Positions 16,353-28,352 of a DNA stretch of 64,000 bases are shown piece by piece. The notes beneath the pieces were generated by a model. The model was not told the origin of the DNA and searched no databases. It saw only the letters and a program-made list of their open reading frames with translations. The stretch's first letter is position 1. Every line of letters starts with the position of its first letter. Position numbers and translations under genes: made by a program. Origin of the DNA: DASSKP01 sp035695045 (GTDB taxonomy: Bacteria > Actinomycetota > Actinomycetes > JAFAQI01); the NCBI GenBank assembly GCA_035695045.1, contig DASSEX010000049.1:1-64000 (forward strand). The letters run 5' to 3'.

Positions 16353-17519
16353 CTACTCCTCCAGTGCGGTCAGGCCCGGGAGCTCTTTGCCCTCGAGGTA
16401 CTCCAGGCTCGCTCCGCCACCGGTGGAGATGTGGCCGAAGCGTCCTTCGTCGATGCCGAGAAGTCGTACGGCGGCGGCGGAGTCGCCGCCGCCGACGACG
16501 GTGAGTGCGTCCGGGAGGGCGGCGATCGCCTCGGCGACGCCACGGGTGCCCGCGGCGAAAGGTGCCACCTCGAACACGCCCATCGGGCCGTTCCAGAACA
16601 CCGTGCTCGCCCCCGTCAGCTTCTCCCCGAACAGCTCGACGCTTCGGGGGCCGATGTCGAGTCCCTTGCGGCCGCCGGGGATTGCCGTGGCATCGACGAC
16701 GTCGGTCTGCGCCTCGGCGCTGATGTCGTCGGCGACGACGACGTCGACCGGCAACACCACCTTGCCGGTCTCGAGGAAGGTGCGGCAGGCCTCGAGTTGA
16801 TCGGCCTCCAGCAGGGAGTCGCCGACGTCGTGACCTTGCGCCTTGAGGAAGGTGAAGCACATCCCGCCACCGACCAGCAGCGTGTCGACGCGCGGGAGCA
16901 GGCTCTCGATGACCTTCAGCTTGTCGGACACCTTCGAGCCGCCGAGGACGACGACGTACGGCCGCTTCGGGTCCTCCGTCAGCCGATGCAGGACCTCGAC
17001 CTCGCGGCGCACGAGATCGCCCGCCGCGTGCGGGAGCCGCTGCGCGACGTCGTAGACGCTCGCGTGCTTGCGGTGCACCGCACCGAAAGCGTCGTCGACG
17101 TAAGCGTCCGCCAGCGAAGCCAGCCGGTCGGCGTACGCCGCCCGCTCGCTGTCGTCCTTGCTCGTCTCACCCGCGTTGAAGCGCACGTTCTCCAGGAGCG
17201 CGACACGGGCCTGACCGTCGTACGTCGACAGGTCCTCGACGAAGGCCACGTCGGCGCCGAGCAGCTCGCCGAGACGGACCGCGACGGGCGCGAGGCTGTA
17301 TTTCGGGTCCGGCGCGCCCTTCGGCCGCCCGAGGTGCGCGCACACGATGACGTTCGCGCCCGCGTCCAGCAGGGCGCGGATCTGCGGCACGCTCGCGCGG
17401 ATCCGTCCGTCATCCGTGATGCGGGAGCCGTCGAGCGGGACGTTGAGGTCGGAGCGCACGAGGACGCGCTTGCCCGAGAGGTCGCCGAGGGACTCGACGC
17501 CCGGAAGAGTGGCCGGCAA
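16353..17519 (-). CDS. pgk: Phosphoglycerate kinase
   Basis: Pgk transfers phosphate from 1,3-bisphosphoglycerate to ADP in lower glycolysis. The 388-residue protein has the N-terminal signature KRVLVRSDLNVPLDG, the substrate-binding HLGRPKG, the hinge helix VVLGGSKVSDK and the nucleotide-binding C-terminus with VVGGGDSAAA and STGGGASLEYLEGK. Length and all signatures are normal. The gene lies between gap (21 nt upstream) and tpiA on the same strand. Confidence 0.97.
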   Translation of the reverse strand: MPATLPGVESLGDLSGKRVLVRSDLNVPLDGSRITDDGRIRASVPQIRALLDAGANVIVCAHLGRPKGAPDPKYSLAPVAVRLGELLGADVAFVEDLSTYDGQARVALLENVRFNAGETSKDDSERAAYADRLASLADAYVDDAFGAVHRKHASVYDVAQRLPHAAGDLVRREVEVLHRLTEDPKRPYVVVLGGSKVSDKLKVIESLLPRVDTLLVGGGMCFTFLKAQGHDVGDSLLEADQLEACRTFLETGKVVLPVDVVVADDISAEAQTDVVDATAIPGGRKGLDIGPRSVELFGEKLTGASTVFWNGPMGVFEVAPFAAGTRGVAEAIAALPDALTVVGGGDSAAAVRLLGIDEGRFGHISTGGGASLEYLEGKELPGLTALEE

Positions 17520-17540
17520 CCTGGATGCTCCCCGGATCCG

Positions 17541-18563
17541 CTAGGAGAGCCGGCCGGCGACGAGCGCCGTGAGGTCGACGAGCCGGCAGCTGTAGCCCCA
17601 CTCGTTGTCGTACCAGCCGACGACCTTGACCTGCGTTCCCTGCGTCATCGTCAGTTGCGAGTCGAAGGTGCAGGACGCGGGCGAACCGACGATGTCCGAC
17701 GACACGATCGGGTCCTCCGTGTAGTAGAGGAAGCCCTTGAGCTCACCTTCCGCTGCCTGCTTGTAGGCGGCGTTGATCTCGTCCTTCGTCGCCTCACGCG
17801 ACAGCTCGACGACGAGATCGGTCACAGAGCCGTCGGGCACCGGGACGCGCAGGGCGAACCCGTCGAGCTTGCCCTTCAGCTCGGGCAGCACGAGCGAGAC
17901 GGCTTTCGCGGCGCCCGTCGTCGTCGGGATGATGTTCTGCGCGGCGGCGCGTGCCCGCCGGAGGTCCTTGTGCGGGAAGTCGAGGATGACCTGGTCGTTG
18001 GTGTAGGCGTGGATCGTCGTCATGAAGCCCTTGACGATGCCGAAGCTGTCCTGCAGCACCTTCGCGAGCGGCGCGACGCAGTTGGTCGTGCAGGACGCGT
18101 TGCTGATGACGTGGTGCTTCGCCGGGTCGTAGTCGGACTCGTTGACGCCCATGACGAACGTCGCGTCCTCGCCCTTGGCCGGCGCGGAGATGATGACCTT
18201 CTTCGCTCCTCCGCCGTCGATGTGCTTGCGGGCGTCGTCGGCGTTGGTGAAGTGACCCGTCGACTCGATGACGACGTCGACCCCGAGGTCGGCCCACGGC
18301 AGCTGCGCGGGATCACGCTGCGACAGGACCTTGATCTCCTTGCCGGCGACCGTGATCGAGCCCTCGCCGGCCGAGACGTCCTCGCTGAGCGTGCCCAGGA
18401 CGGTGTCGTACTTCAGCAGGTGCGCGAGCGTCTTCGTGTCGGTCAGGTCGTTGACCGCCACGATGTCGAGCTCGCCCGCGCGGTTGGCCGCGACGGCCCG
18501 GTAGAAGTTGCGCCCGATCCGGCCGAAGCCGTTGATACCCACCCGAGTGGCCACGCTGCTCAC
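17541..18563 (-). CDS. gap: Glyceraldehyde-3-phosphate dehydrogenase, type I
   Basis: The enzyme oxidises glyceraldehyde-3-phosphate to 1,3-bisphosphoglycerate. The 340-residue protein has the NAD-binding GINGFGRIGRN at the N-terminus, the catalytic motif SNASCTTNC and the C-terminal WYDNEWGYS. The region after the catalytic Cys (MTTIHAYTNDQ) is the usual type I form. The gene opens the gap-pgk-tpiA operon and is separated by 79 nt from whiA on the same strand, a gap that may hold its own promoter. Confidence 0.97.
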   Translation of the reverse strand: MSSVATRVGINGFGRIGRNFYRAVAANRAGELDIVAVNDLTDTKTLAHLLKYDTVLGTLSEDVSAGEGSITVAGKEIKVLSQRDPAQLPWADLGVDVVIESTGHFTNADDARKHIDGGGAKKVIISAPAKGEDATFVMGVNESDYDPAKHHVISNASCTTNCVAPLAKVLQDSFGIVKGFMTTIHAYTNDQVILDFPHKDLRRARAAAQNIIPTTTGAAKAVSLVLPELKGKLDGFALRVPVPDGSVTDLVVELSREATKDEINAAYKQAAEGELKGFLYYTEDPIVSSDIVGSPASCTFDSQLTMTQGTQVKVVGWYDNEWGYSCRLVDLTALVAGRLS

Positions 18564-18642
18564 TCCTGAGACTCGTACGACGACAGTGCCAACGAGGTTA
18601 TCGTCCGGCGCGTCACGGTCGGGAGGGCCCTAAGTCACCACG

Positions 18643-19629
18643 TCACTGGACGTCGGCGAGCATCTCCGGAGTCAGGTTGGCCTCGGTGTTGGGGATGCCC
18701 AGGTCCTCCGCGTGCTTGTCGGCCATCGCCAGCAGCCGCCGGATCCGGCCTGCGATGGCGTCCTTGGTGAGCGGCGGGTCGGCGAGGGCGCCGAGCTCCT
18801 CGAGCGACGCCTGGGCGTGCTCGAGGCGCAGCCGCCCGGCGGACAGCAGGTGTTCGGGCGCCTCGTCGCCGAGGATCTCCAGCGCCCGGGACACCCGGGC
18901 GCCCGCGGCGACCGCAGCGCGGGCCGAGCGCCGCAGGTTGGCGTCGTCGAAGTTGGCCAGCCGGTTCGCGGTCGCCCGGACCTCGCGGCGCATCCGCCGC
19001 TCCTCCCAGGCGAGGACGCTGTCGTGCGCGCCCAGCTTGGTCAGCATCACGCCGATGGCGTCGCCGTCGCGGATCACGACCCGATCGACTCCGCGGACCT
19101 CGCGGGCCTTCGCCTGCACGCCCAGCCGGCGGGCGGCGCCGACGAGGGCGAGAGCGGACTCCGGGCCGGGGCAGGTGATCTCGAGCGACGACGACCGGCC
19201 CGGCTCGGTCAGCGATCCGTGCGCGAGGAACGCGCCTCGCCAGGCGGCCGCGGCGTCACAGGTCGCACCGGAGACGACCTGCGGCGGGAGGCCCCGCACC
19301 GGCCGGCCACGGCCGTCCACCAGGCCGGTCTGGCGGGCCAGGGCATCGCCGTCCTTGGTCACGCGCACGAGGTAGCGGGACCCCTTGCGGATGCCCGCGC
19401 CCGACACGACCGCCATCTCGGAGGCGTGGCCGTAGACCTCGGCCAGGTCCTTGCGGAGCCGCCGGGCCGTCGCACCCGCGTCGAGCTCGGCCTCGACGAC
19501 CAGATGCCCGCCGTTGAGGTGCAGTCCGCCGGCGAAGCGAAGCATCGAGGCGATCTCCGCCTTGCGGCAGCACGGCTTGGTGACGGACAGCCTGGCCAGC
19601 TCGTCCTTGACCGCTGCCGTCATCGCCAT
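18643..19629 (-). CDS. whiA: Sporulation and division transcription factor WhiA
   Basis: WhiA controls, with WhiB, the switch to sporulation septation in streptomycetes and is conserved in Gram-positive bacteria. The 328-residue protein starts MAMTAAVKDELARLSVTKPC like its actinobacterial orthologues. It has a degenerate LAGLIDADG homing-endonuclease fold (about 25-220) and a C-terminal helix-turn-helix (about 235-310, including ADPPLTKDAIAGRIRRLL). Its start overlaps the end of yvcK by 10 nt, so translation is coupled within uvrC-rapZ-yvcK-whiA. Confidence 0.96.
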   Translation of the reverse strand: MAMTAAVKDELARLSVTKPCCRKAEIASMLRFAGGLHLNGGHLVVEAELDAGATARRLRKDLAEVYGHASEMAVVSGAGIRKGSRYLVRVTKDGDALARQTGLVDGRGRPVRGLPPQVVSGATCDAAAAWRGAFLAHGSLTEPGRSSSLEITCPGPESALALVGAARRLGVQAKAREVRGVDRVVIRDGDAIGVMLTKLGAHDSVLAWEERRMRREVRATANRLANFDDANLRRSARAAVAAGARVSRALEILGDEAPEHLLSAGRLRLEHAQASLEELGALADPPLTKDAIAGRIRRLLAMADKHAEDLGIPNTEANLTPEMLADVQ

Positions 19630-20591
19630 GTCGTATCCCCTCCATCGGTGCTGCCGAAGATCTGCCGGTAAACGGCCGCGAGCCGTTCGGGATCGTGTCT
19701 GGGTGTGCCGTCGTCACGGGCCACGTCGGCGACGACCAGCTCTGCGCCGAAACCCGCCGCGGCCTCGCGCAATTCCGTGTCGTCGTCGCCGACCGCCGTG
19801 ACGTCGGCGATCACCACGTCGAGTTGGAGCTCCGGCGCGTGCGCCGCCAGAACCTCGAGATGGGTCTCCGGAGAAAAGCCGTCCGTCTCCCCCGGCTGCG
19901 GCGACAGGTTGAGCGCCACGGCCCGTCGCGCGGACGTCGCGGAGAGAGCCTTCGCCATCTGCGGCACGAGCAGATGCGGGATCACGCTCGTGAACCAGGA
20001 GCCGGGGCCCAGGACGGCCCAGTCCGCGTCGAGGACGGCCTCGACGGCCTGCGGGCACGCGGGCGGCTCCGCCGGCTCGACGCGTACGGCGACGACCCGG
20101 CCCGAGGTCGTCGCGACGGCGACCTGCCCGCATATCTCCACGGCCGCGCCCGGGTCTTGCGGATCGAGCCCGACCACGTCGGCGACGATCTCCAGCGGCG
20201 CCGTCGCGAGCGGGAGCACTCGACCGGCCGCGTGCAGCAGCGAGCCGACGTGGTCGAGCGCGCTGACCGGATCGCCGAGCAGCTCTGTCAGCGCGGTGAT
20301 GACGAGGTTGCCGACGGCGTGGCCACCCAGGGACCCCTCACCGGAGAAGCGGTGCTGCGCCAGCGCCGCCCACGTCTGCGCGGTCGGGTCGTCGGCTGCC
20401 AGCGCCGCGAGCGCCATCCGCAGGTCACCGGGGGGAAGCGTGCCCAGCTCTGCGCGCAGCCGGCCGCTGGAGCCACCGTCGTCGGCGACCGTCACGACCG
20501 CCGTCAGCTCGGAGGTCACCTGACGCAGCGCCTGCAACGACGCGGCCAGACCGTGGCCGCCTCCGAAGGCGACCACGCGGGGCCCGCTCAC
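19620..20591 (-). CDS. yvcK: Gluconeogenesis factor YvcK/CofD family
   Basis: The family is needed for growth on gluconeogenic carbon sources and for cell-wall homeostasis; its fold resembles the CofD transferase and binds UDP-sugars in Bacillus. The 323-residue protein has VVAFGGGHGLAASLQAL at the N-terminus, then VVTVADDGGSSGRLR. The GTG at 20591 overlaps the rapZ stop by 4 nt (GTGA), which fixes the start; a longer frame runs back into rapZ without homology. It is the third gene of the uvrC-rapZ-yvcK-whiA block. Confidence 0.95.
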   Translation of the reverse strand: MSGPRVVAFGGGHGLAASLQALRQVTSELTAVVTVADDGGSSGRLRAELGTLPPGDLRMALAALAADDPTAQTWAALAQHRFSGEGSLGGHAVGNLVITALTELLGDPVSALDHVGSLLHAAGRVLPLATAPLEIVADVVGLDPQDPGAAVEICGQVAVATTSGRVVAVRVEPAEPPACPQAVEAVLDADWAVLGPGSWFTSVIPHLLVPQMAKALSATSARRAVALNLSPQPGETDGFSPETHLEVLAAHAPELQLDVVIADVTAVGDDDTELREAAAGFGAELVVADVARDDGTPRHDPERLAAVYRQIFGSTDGGDTTWR

Positions 20592-21478
20592 TCGCGACCC
20601 AGGTCTCGGTGGACGACGCGCACGTCCACGCCGTCGACCTGCAGCCGCTCCGCGAGCTGCTCCGCGATGACGACGCTGCGGTGCTTGCCGCCGGTGCACC
20701 CCACGGCGATGGTCGCGAAGTGCTTGCCCTCGTGCAGGTAGCCGCGCTCGTAGCGGCGCAGCAGCGTGGTCCACTCGTCGAGGAACTCCTGCGCGCCGTC
20801 CTGCGCCAACACGTAGTCGCGGACGTCCTCGTCGAGACCCGTGTGGGGACGAAGCTCCGCGACCCAGTGCGGGTTGGGCAGCAACCGACAGTCGACGACG
20901 ACATCTGCGTCGACCGGCAGGCCGTACTTGTATCCGAAGGACACCACCGTCGCGTGCAGTGCCGTCGCGGTCTTGTCGCCGAACGCGGCAACGATCTTGG
21001 CGCGCAGCTCGTGAACATTGAGTGTCGACGTGTCGAGGACGAGGTCCGCGTCACCGCGCAGGTCGCGCAACAGCTCGCGCTCGCGTGCGATCCCGTCCGT
21101 CACCGTCCCGTCGGCCTGCAGCGGGTGCGGACGGCGTACGCCGTCGAAACGACGGACCAGCGCGTCGTCCGATGCCTCGAGGAACAGCACGCGCACCCGG
21201 AGGCCCGGCCGGTCGAGGTCGTCGAGCGAGCCGGTGACGTCGGAGGTGAATCCTCGGCTGCGTACGTCGACGACGACGGCGATCTTGTCGACGGAGCCCT
21301 GCGACCGCGCGGCGAGCTCGACCATCGTGCCGACCAGCGACGGCGGCAGGTTGTCGACGACGAACCAGCCCAGGTCTTCGAGGCACTTCGCCGCGGTGCT
21401 GCGGCCGGCGCCGGACAGGCCGGTGATCACCACCAGGTCGAGCGCGGCGGGCACGGAAGAAGGGGTGGCAGAAGTCAT
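20588..21478 (-). CDS. rapZ: RNase adapter RapZ / YvcJ family nucleotide-binding protein
   Basis: The 296-residue P-loop protein has Walker A GLSGAGRST (about 19-27), the family segment DNLPPSLV, FLEASDDALVRRF and the C-terminal IAVGCTGGKHRSVVIAEQLA. In enterobacteria RapZ steers RNase E to the GlmZ RNA; in Gram-positives (YvcJ) its role is less clear and includes nucleotide binding. The ATG overlaps the uvrC stop by 4 nt. The next gene, yvcK, overlaps this one by 4 nt. Confidence 0.95.
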   Translation of the reverse strand: MTSATPSSVPAALDLVVITGLSGAGRSTAAKCLEDLGWFVVDNLPPSLVGTMVELAARSQGSVDKIAVVVDVRSRGFTSDVTGSLDDLDRPGLRVRVLFLEASDDALVRRFDGVRRPHPLQADGTVTDGIARERELLRDLRGDADLVLDTSTLNVHELRAKIVAAFGDKTATALHATVVSFGYKYGLPVDADVVVDCRLLPNPHWVAELRPHTGLDEDVRDYVLAQDGAQEFLDEWTTLLRRYERGYLHEGKHFATIAVGCTGGKHRSVVIAEQLAERLQVDGVDVRVVHRDLGRE

Positions 21479-23511
21479 GGGCTCGCCTCGAAGCCTCCCA
21501 CTCCCACCGCCTCCGTGTCCGGCGCTGGGTCGAGGATCTCGCCGGTCGCGGGGTCGACCGCGACGGGCGCCGCGTCACCTGATAGCGCAGCCACCACGGC
21601 CTCGGCAGTGCGCCGCCCGACACCCGGCACGGATGCGATCTCCTCGGCCGACGCCGCCCGCAACCGCTTGACCGAGCCGAACGCGCGTAGCAGCGCCTTG
21701 CGGCGAAGCTCTCCCAGCCCCGGTACGCCGTCCAGCGCACTGACCGTCAGCGCCTTCGATCTCTTCTGGCGGTGGTAGGTGATCGCGAACCGGTGTGCCT
21801 CGTCGCGGACGCGTTGCAGCAGATAGAGCGCCTCGCTCGTGCGCGGCAGGATGACGGGATCCGGCCGGTCCGGCAGCCAGACCTCCTCGAGTCGTTTCGC
21901 GAGACCGCACAGCGCGACATCGGTCACCCCGAGCTTGCGCATCGCCTTGGCAGCGGCTGCGACCTGGGGCGGCCCTCCGTCGACGACGACGAGCTGCGGC
22001 GGGTAGGCGAACTTCTTCGGCTTTCCCGTCACGGGGTCGATCGGCTGCGGCCGCTCGCGATCCTCGTCGTCCTGCTCGTCGTGCAGCTCATGATCATCGA
22101 GCTCGCCGGTTTCGATGCGCTCCTCGAGATAGCGACGGAACCGTCGGTAGATCACCTCGTTGATGCTGCGGACGTCGTCCTGACCGTCGACTCCGCGAAT
22201 CGCGAAGCGGCGATACTCGCTCTTGCGCGCGAGGCCGTCCTCGAAGACGACCATCGACGCGACGACCTCACTCCCCTGAAGGTTCGAGACGTCGTAACAC
22301 TCGATCCGCAGCGGCGCCTCGATGAGACCGAGTGCGTCCTGCAGCTCCTGCAGCGCAAGTGATCGCGACGTGATGTCACTCGAGCGCTTGAGCTTGTGCC
22401 GCATGAACGCCTCTTTGGCGTTGCGCTCGACGGTGTCGAGCAGCGCACGCTTGTCGCCGCGCTGCGGCACGCGAAGCGACACCTTCCCGCCACGCACGAT
22501 CTGCAGGAGCTCGGCCACGACGTCCTCGTCCGGCGGAAGAGCCGGGACGAGGACCTCGCGCGGCACTTCGTTCTGCTCGTCGAGGTAGGCCTGTGTCAGG
22601 AACTGCTCGACAAGACCGCCCGTGTCGATCTCCTCGATCTTGTCGACGACCCACCCGCGCTGGCCGCGCACCCTGCCGCCGCGAACGTAGAAGACCTGGA
22701 CCGCGGCTTCGAGCTCGTCCTGGGCGAAGGCGACGACGTCGGCGTCGGTGCCGTCGCCGAGGACGACAGCCTGCTTCTCCAGCGCACGGTTGAGCGCCCC
22801 GATGTCGTCACGCAGCCGCGCGGCCCGTTCGTACTCCTGCCGGCGGGATGCATCACGCATGTCGCGCTCGAGCCGCTTGATGTAACGCGTGGTCTGCCCG
22901 GACATGAAGTCGACGAAGTCCTCGGTGATCCGGCGGTGCTGGGCGGCGTCCACGCGGTTGACGCATGGCGCGCTGCACTTGTCGATGTAACCGAGAAGAC
23001 AGGGACGGCCGACCTGGCCCGCCCGCTTGAACACACCGTTGCTGCAGGTGCGCATTGGGAACACGCGCAGCAGTGCGTCGAGCGTCTCGCGAATGGCCCA
23101 TGCGTGCGCATAAGGACCGAAGTACTTCACGCCTTTGCGCTTCGCGCCGCGCATCACCTGCGCGCGCGGGAACTCCTCGTCGAGCGTGACGGCAAGCCAC
23201 GGATAGGACTTGTCGTCGCGGTAGCGCACGTTGAACCGCGGGTCGAACTCCTTGATCCAGCTGTACTCGAGCTGAAGGGCCTCGACCTCCGTGGTGACGA
23301 CGGTCCACTCGACGCTGGACGCCGTACGGACCATCGTCTGCGTGCGGACGTGCAGGTTGGCGACGTCCTGGAAGTACGACGACAGCCGCGAGCGAAGGCT
23401 CTTGGCCTTGCCGACGTAGATGACCCGGCCGTGCTCGTCACGGAACTTGTAGACGCCCGGTTGGTCCGGGATCGTGCCAGGCGCGGGACGGTAGGTCGCC
23501 GGGTCTGCCAC
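21475..23511 (-). CDS. uvrC: Excinuclease ABC subunit C
   Basis: UvrC makes both incisions in nucleotide-excision repair. The 678-residue protein has a GIY-YIG nuclease domain (about 15-95, PGVYKFRDEHGRVIYVGKAK), a Cys-rich region (CSNGVFKRAGQVGRPCLLG), a UVR interaction helix (about 205-240), the RNase H-like second nuclease domain and a C-terminal tandem helix-hairpin-helix (VPGLGELRRKALLRAFGS ... VPGVGRRTAEAVV). It heads the uvrC-rapZ-yvcK-whiA block. Length is normal for actinobacteria. Confidence 0.97.
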   Translation of the reverse strand: MADPATYRPAPGTIPDQPGVYKFRDEHGRVIYVGKAKSLRSRLSSYFQDVANLHVRTQTMVRTASSVEWTVVTTEVEALQLEYSWIKEFDPRFNVRYRDDKSYPWLAVTLDEEFPRAQVMRGAKRKGVKYFGPYAHAWAIRETLDALLRVFPMRTCSNGVFKRAGQVGRPCLLGYIDKCSAPCVNRVDAAQHRRITEDFVDFMSGQTTRYIKRLERDMRDASRRQEYERAARLRDDIGALNRALEKQAVVLGDGTDADVVAFAQDELEAAVQVFYVRGGRVRGQRGWVVDKIEEIDTGGLVEQFLTQAYLDEQNEVPREVLVPALPPDEDVVAELLQIVRGGKVSLRVPQRGDKRALLDTVERNAKEAFMRHKLKRSSDITSRSLALQELQDALGLIEAPLRIECYDVSNLQGSEVVASMVVFEDGLARKSEYRRFAIRGVDGQDDVRSINEVIYRRFRRYLEERIETGELDDHELHDEQDDEDRERPQPIDPVTGKPKKFAYPPQLVVVDGGPPQVAAAAKAMRKLGVTDVALCGLAKRLEEVWLPDRPDPVILPRTSEALYLLQRVRDEAHRFAITYHRQKRSKALTVSALDGVPGLGELRRKALLRAFGSVKRLRAASAEEIASVPGVGRRTAEAVVAALSGDAAPVAVDPATGEILDPAPDTEAVGVGGFEASP

Positions 23512-23610
23512 GCGTCCAGGCTAACCCTGTCGTCGGACCGAAAAGGGCTGTCTGGGACGCTGCTACGGCCGGCGGAACGCCGCTCTCCACAGCAGGCCGG
23601 AGGCGACTCG

Positions 23611-24024
23611 GTGCAAGGTGAGATCACGGCTCACGTCGTCGTCGACGACGCAGGGTTGAGCGGCCATGGGCACCTCACCATCCTCGGCATGATGTGGCAC
23701 GCCGACGACCCGCTTGCGGTGGTCCTGACACTGTCCGCGCAGCCCGACCATCCGGCTCTTCCGCGCGGCGAGTGGGCGGTGCTGCGCGACTTCCTGCGCT
23801 ACGGCGTCGAGGAACCCACGGGTGATGGAGCGGTGCGCATCCGGCCCGGCGAGGATGGTCGGGTCGTGCTCGAGCTGGCAAACGCGACGCGTCGCTACAC
23901 CGTCAACGTCCCGGCCAACGTCGTCTGCGACTTCCTCGACGAGACGGAGACCGTGGTGCCGGCGGGTGGCGAGGCCGGAGACGACGTCATCGATGCGCTG
24001 ATCGCGCGGTTGCTGGAGTACTGA
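23611..24024 (+). CDS. SsgA/SsgB-family sporulation and cell-division regulator
   Basis: The 137-residue product matches the SsgB layout. ADDPLAVVLTL matches the DPYAV... strand; EWAVLRDFLRYGVEEPTGDGAVRI matches the region reading FARDLL..GL.RPTG.GDVR in SsgB; a C-terminal VPAGGE-type segment then precedes the last helix. SsgA-like proteins occur in morphologically complex actinobacteria, and SsgB recruits FtsZ to septum sites. GTG at 23611 is chosen because GGAGG lies at 23599-23603. The gene is divergent from uvrC, an unusual place for this family. Overall identity is modest, so the family call is good but the orthology is uncertain. Confidence 0.75.
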   Translation: MQGEITAHVVVDDAGLSGHGHLTILGMMWHADDPLAVVLTLSAQPDHPALPRGEWAVLRDFLRYGVEEPTGDGAVRIRPGEDGRVVLELANATRRYTVNVPANVVCDFLDETETVVPAGGEAGDDVIDALIARLLEY

Positions 24025-24030
24025 CCTGCG

Positions 24031-24486
24031 TCACTTCTTGTAGGTGAACTGGTAGTTGACCGTCGCGGTCGGTGCACCGGCGAGGTTGCAGGCCTTGATC
24101 GTCACGGTTCCCTTGCCGACGTTGGGCAGCAGGATCTCCTCGTGCGAGTTCGGGCCGTTCGACCCTGCGATCTCGTTGCCACGGGCGTCGAGGAGATAGA
24201 GGTCCCAGTCCAGCGCGCCCGTCGGGTCGGTGCCGTCGAGGACGACGTGGAGCAGGCCCTTCGCCGGCAGCTTGAGCGCGTGCAGGTCGACCGCGGCCGG
24301 GTTGATGTTCGCGCAGCTCGTGCCCGTCTGGTCGGTCGCCTCCACGGTCGGGTCGGGCAGCGCCGTGACGTCGTAATGCCCCTTCATGACGTGCGTCTTC
24401 GCCTTCGTGGCGGCAGCCGCATCGACGGCGGTCACGGTGCTCACCACGGCAAGGACGGCGGTGATGACGGTGGCTGGGCGGCGCAT
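24031..24486 (-). CDS. Exported protein with a predicted beta-sandwich (PPC-like) domain, unknown function
   Basis: The 151-residue protein has a clear signal peptide (MRRPATVITAVLAVVSTVTA, cleavage near VDAAAA) and no lipobox. The mature part is beta-rich with segments like GLLHVVLDGTD, LDWDLYLLD and VNYQFTYKK, which recall bacterial pre-peptidase C-terminal (PPC) domains. The two Cys (in TSCANINP and KACNLAG) could form a disulfide. GAGGAG precedes the ATG at 24486 at normal spacing. It converges on the SsgA-like gene with a 6-nt gap. I do not recognise a specific function. Confidence 0.65.
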   Translation of the reverse strand: MRRPATVITAVLAVVSTVTAVDAAAATKAKTHVMKGHYDVTALPDPTVEATDQTGTSCANINPAAVDLHALKLPAKGLLHVVLDGTDPTGALDWDLYLLDARGNEIAGSNGPNSHEEILLPNVGKGTVTIKACNLAGAPTATVNYQFTYKK

Positions 24487-24660
24487 GACGGTCTCCTCGT
24501 GACTGATCCAGCGGCTCCAGTTCGTCGGCCGCAGCCGGATTCCTGCGTTTGGCGCCCGATCCACGCTCGGAAAGCCGGTCAAGGCCGGACATTCCTGAGG
24601 TCTCTTAAGCAAAGCCTGGCAGAGTCATCGAGCTGCACCCCTCGCCTGCAAGGAGCAACC

Positions 24661-25263
24661 GTGAAGTTCCACGCCCGCCCCGCTCTGCTGCTGGTCCTCG
24701 CCGCCGTCTCCGGCGTGACCGCCTGCAGCGGCTCGCGCCACTTTTCGGCCAAGGCTGCTGCGATCCACTGCCCTCTGCAGGTGTCCGGTCACAGCGCCGG
24801 GCGGGCCGTCGTCACCTACGACGACGCCACGGGCAACCCGAAGATGTCGGCCGCGATCACCCAGGAAGTGGCAGCGTGGAACGCGTCGACGGCGCCCGTC
24901 ATGCTCAAGCCGGCAAAGTCCAACGCGGCACTCACCTTCCGCGCGGTCACGACGAAGGCGACCGTCGAGCGGTGCACGTCCACGGCTCCGCGCACGGTCA
25001 CGGTTGAGCTCGAGACCACCAAGTGGAATGCACTCGTCAACGGATCGAAGAGCGCGGTCAAGGACCCGGCCGGCGCGATCGCGCACGTCATCGGCCGCGC
25101 GCTCGGCCTCCGGAGCCAGGGCAAGTGCCCGTCGCTGACCTCCCCGAACTCCTGCACGAATCGGGCTCAGACGCCGGACCCCACCCAGATGCAGGAGCTG
25201 CAGAAGCTGTACGGCGCCAGCGGCAGCACCGGCGGCAGCGCCAGTCCGACGGCCAGCTCCTGA
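24661..25263 (+). CDS. Snapalysin-like lipoprotein lacking the zinc-protease active site
   Basis: The 200-residue protein has a lipoprotein signal (lipobox VTAC, lipidated Cys22). The mature region follows the snapalysin (M7 family) plan: a beta-rich start, the WNASTAPVML region, and a C-terminal CPSL...SCTN segment matching the disulfide of that family. Where snapalysins carry HExxHxxGxxD, this protein reads H142, V143, R146, G149, S152 (AHVIGRALGLRS). The catalytic Glu, the second His and the third zinc ligand are thus all lost. It is therefore probably a pseudoenzyme, perhaps a binding protein. AAGGAG lies upstream of the GTG at 24661. Confidence 0.65.
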   Translation: MKFHARPALLLVLAAVSGVTACSGSRHFSAKAAAIHCPLQVSGHSAGRAVVTYDDATGNPKMSAAITQEVAAWNASTAPVMLKPAKSNAALTFRAVTTKATVERCTSTAPRTVTVELETTKWNALVNGSKSAVKDPAGAIAHVIGRALGLRSQGKCPSLTSPNSCTNRAQTPDPTQMQELQKLYGASGSTGGSASPTASS

Positions 25264-25267
25264 CGAG

Positions 25268-28246
<2,979 letters not shown>

Positions 28247-28352
28247 GGGGTCTCAAGAGCGTCAGGGGGAAGTCCAGGATCCGGCCTTGCCAGGCTACCT
28301 GCGGCCTCCGACAGTTTTCGTTGATCATGGATCGCCTCGTAGGCTCGGCCAG

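Noticed and set aside
16431..18569. Long plus-strand open frame across pgk and gap
   Set aside because: The opposite strand encodes intact glycolytic enzymes; the antisense translation has no recognisable domain.
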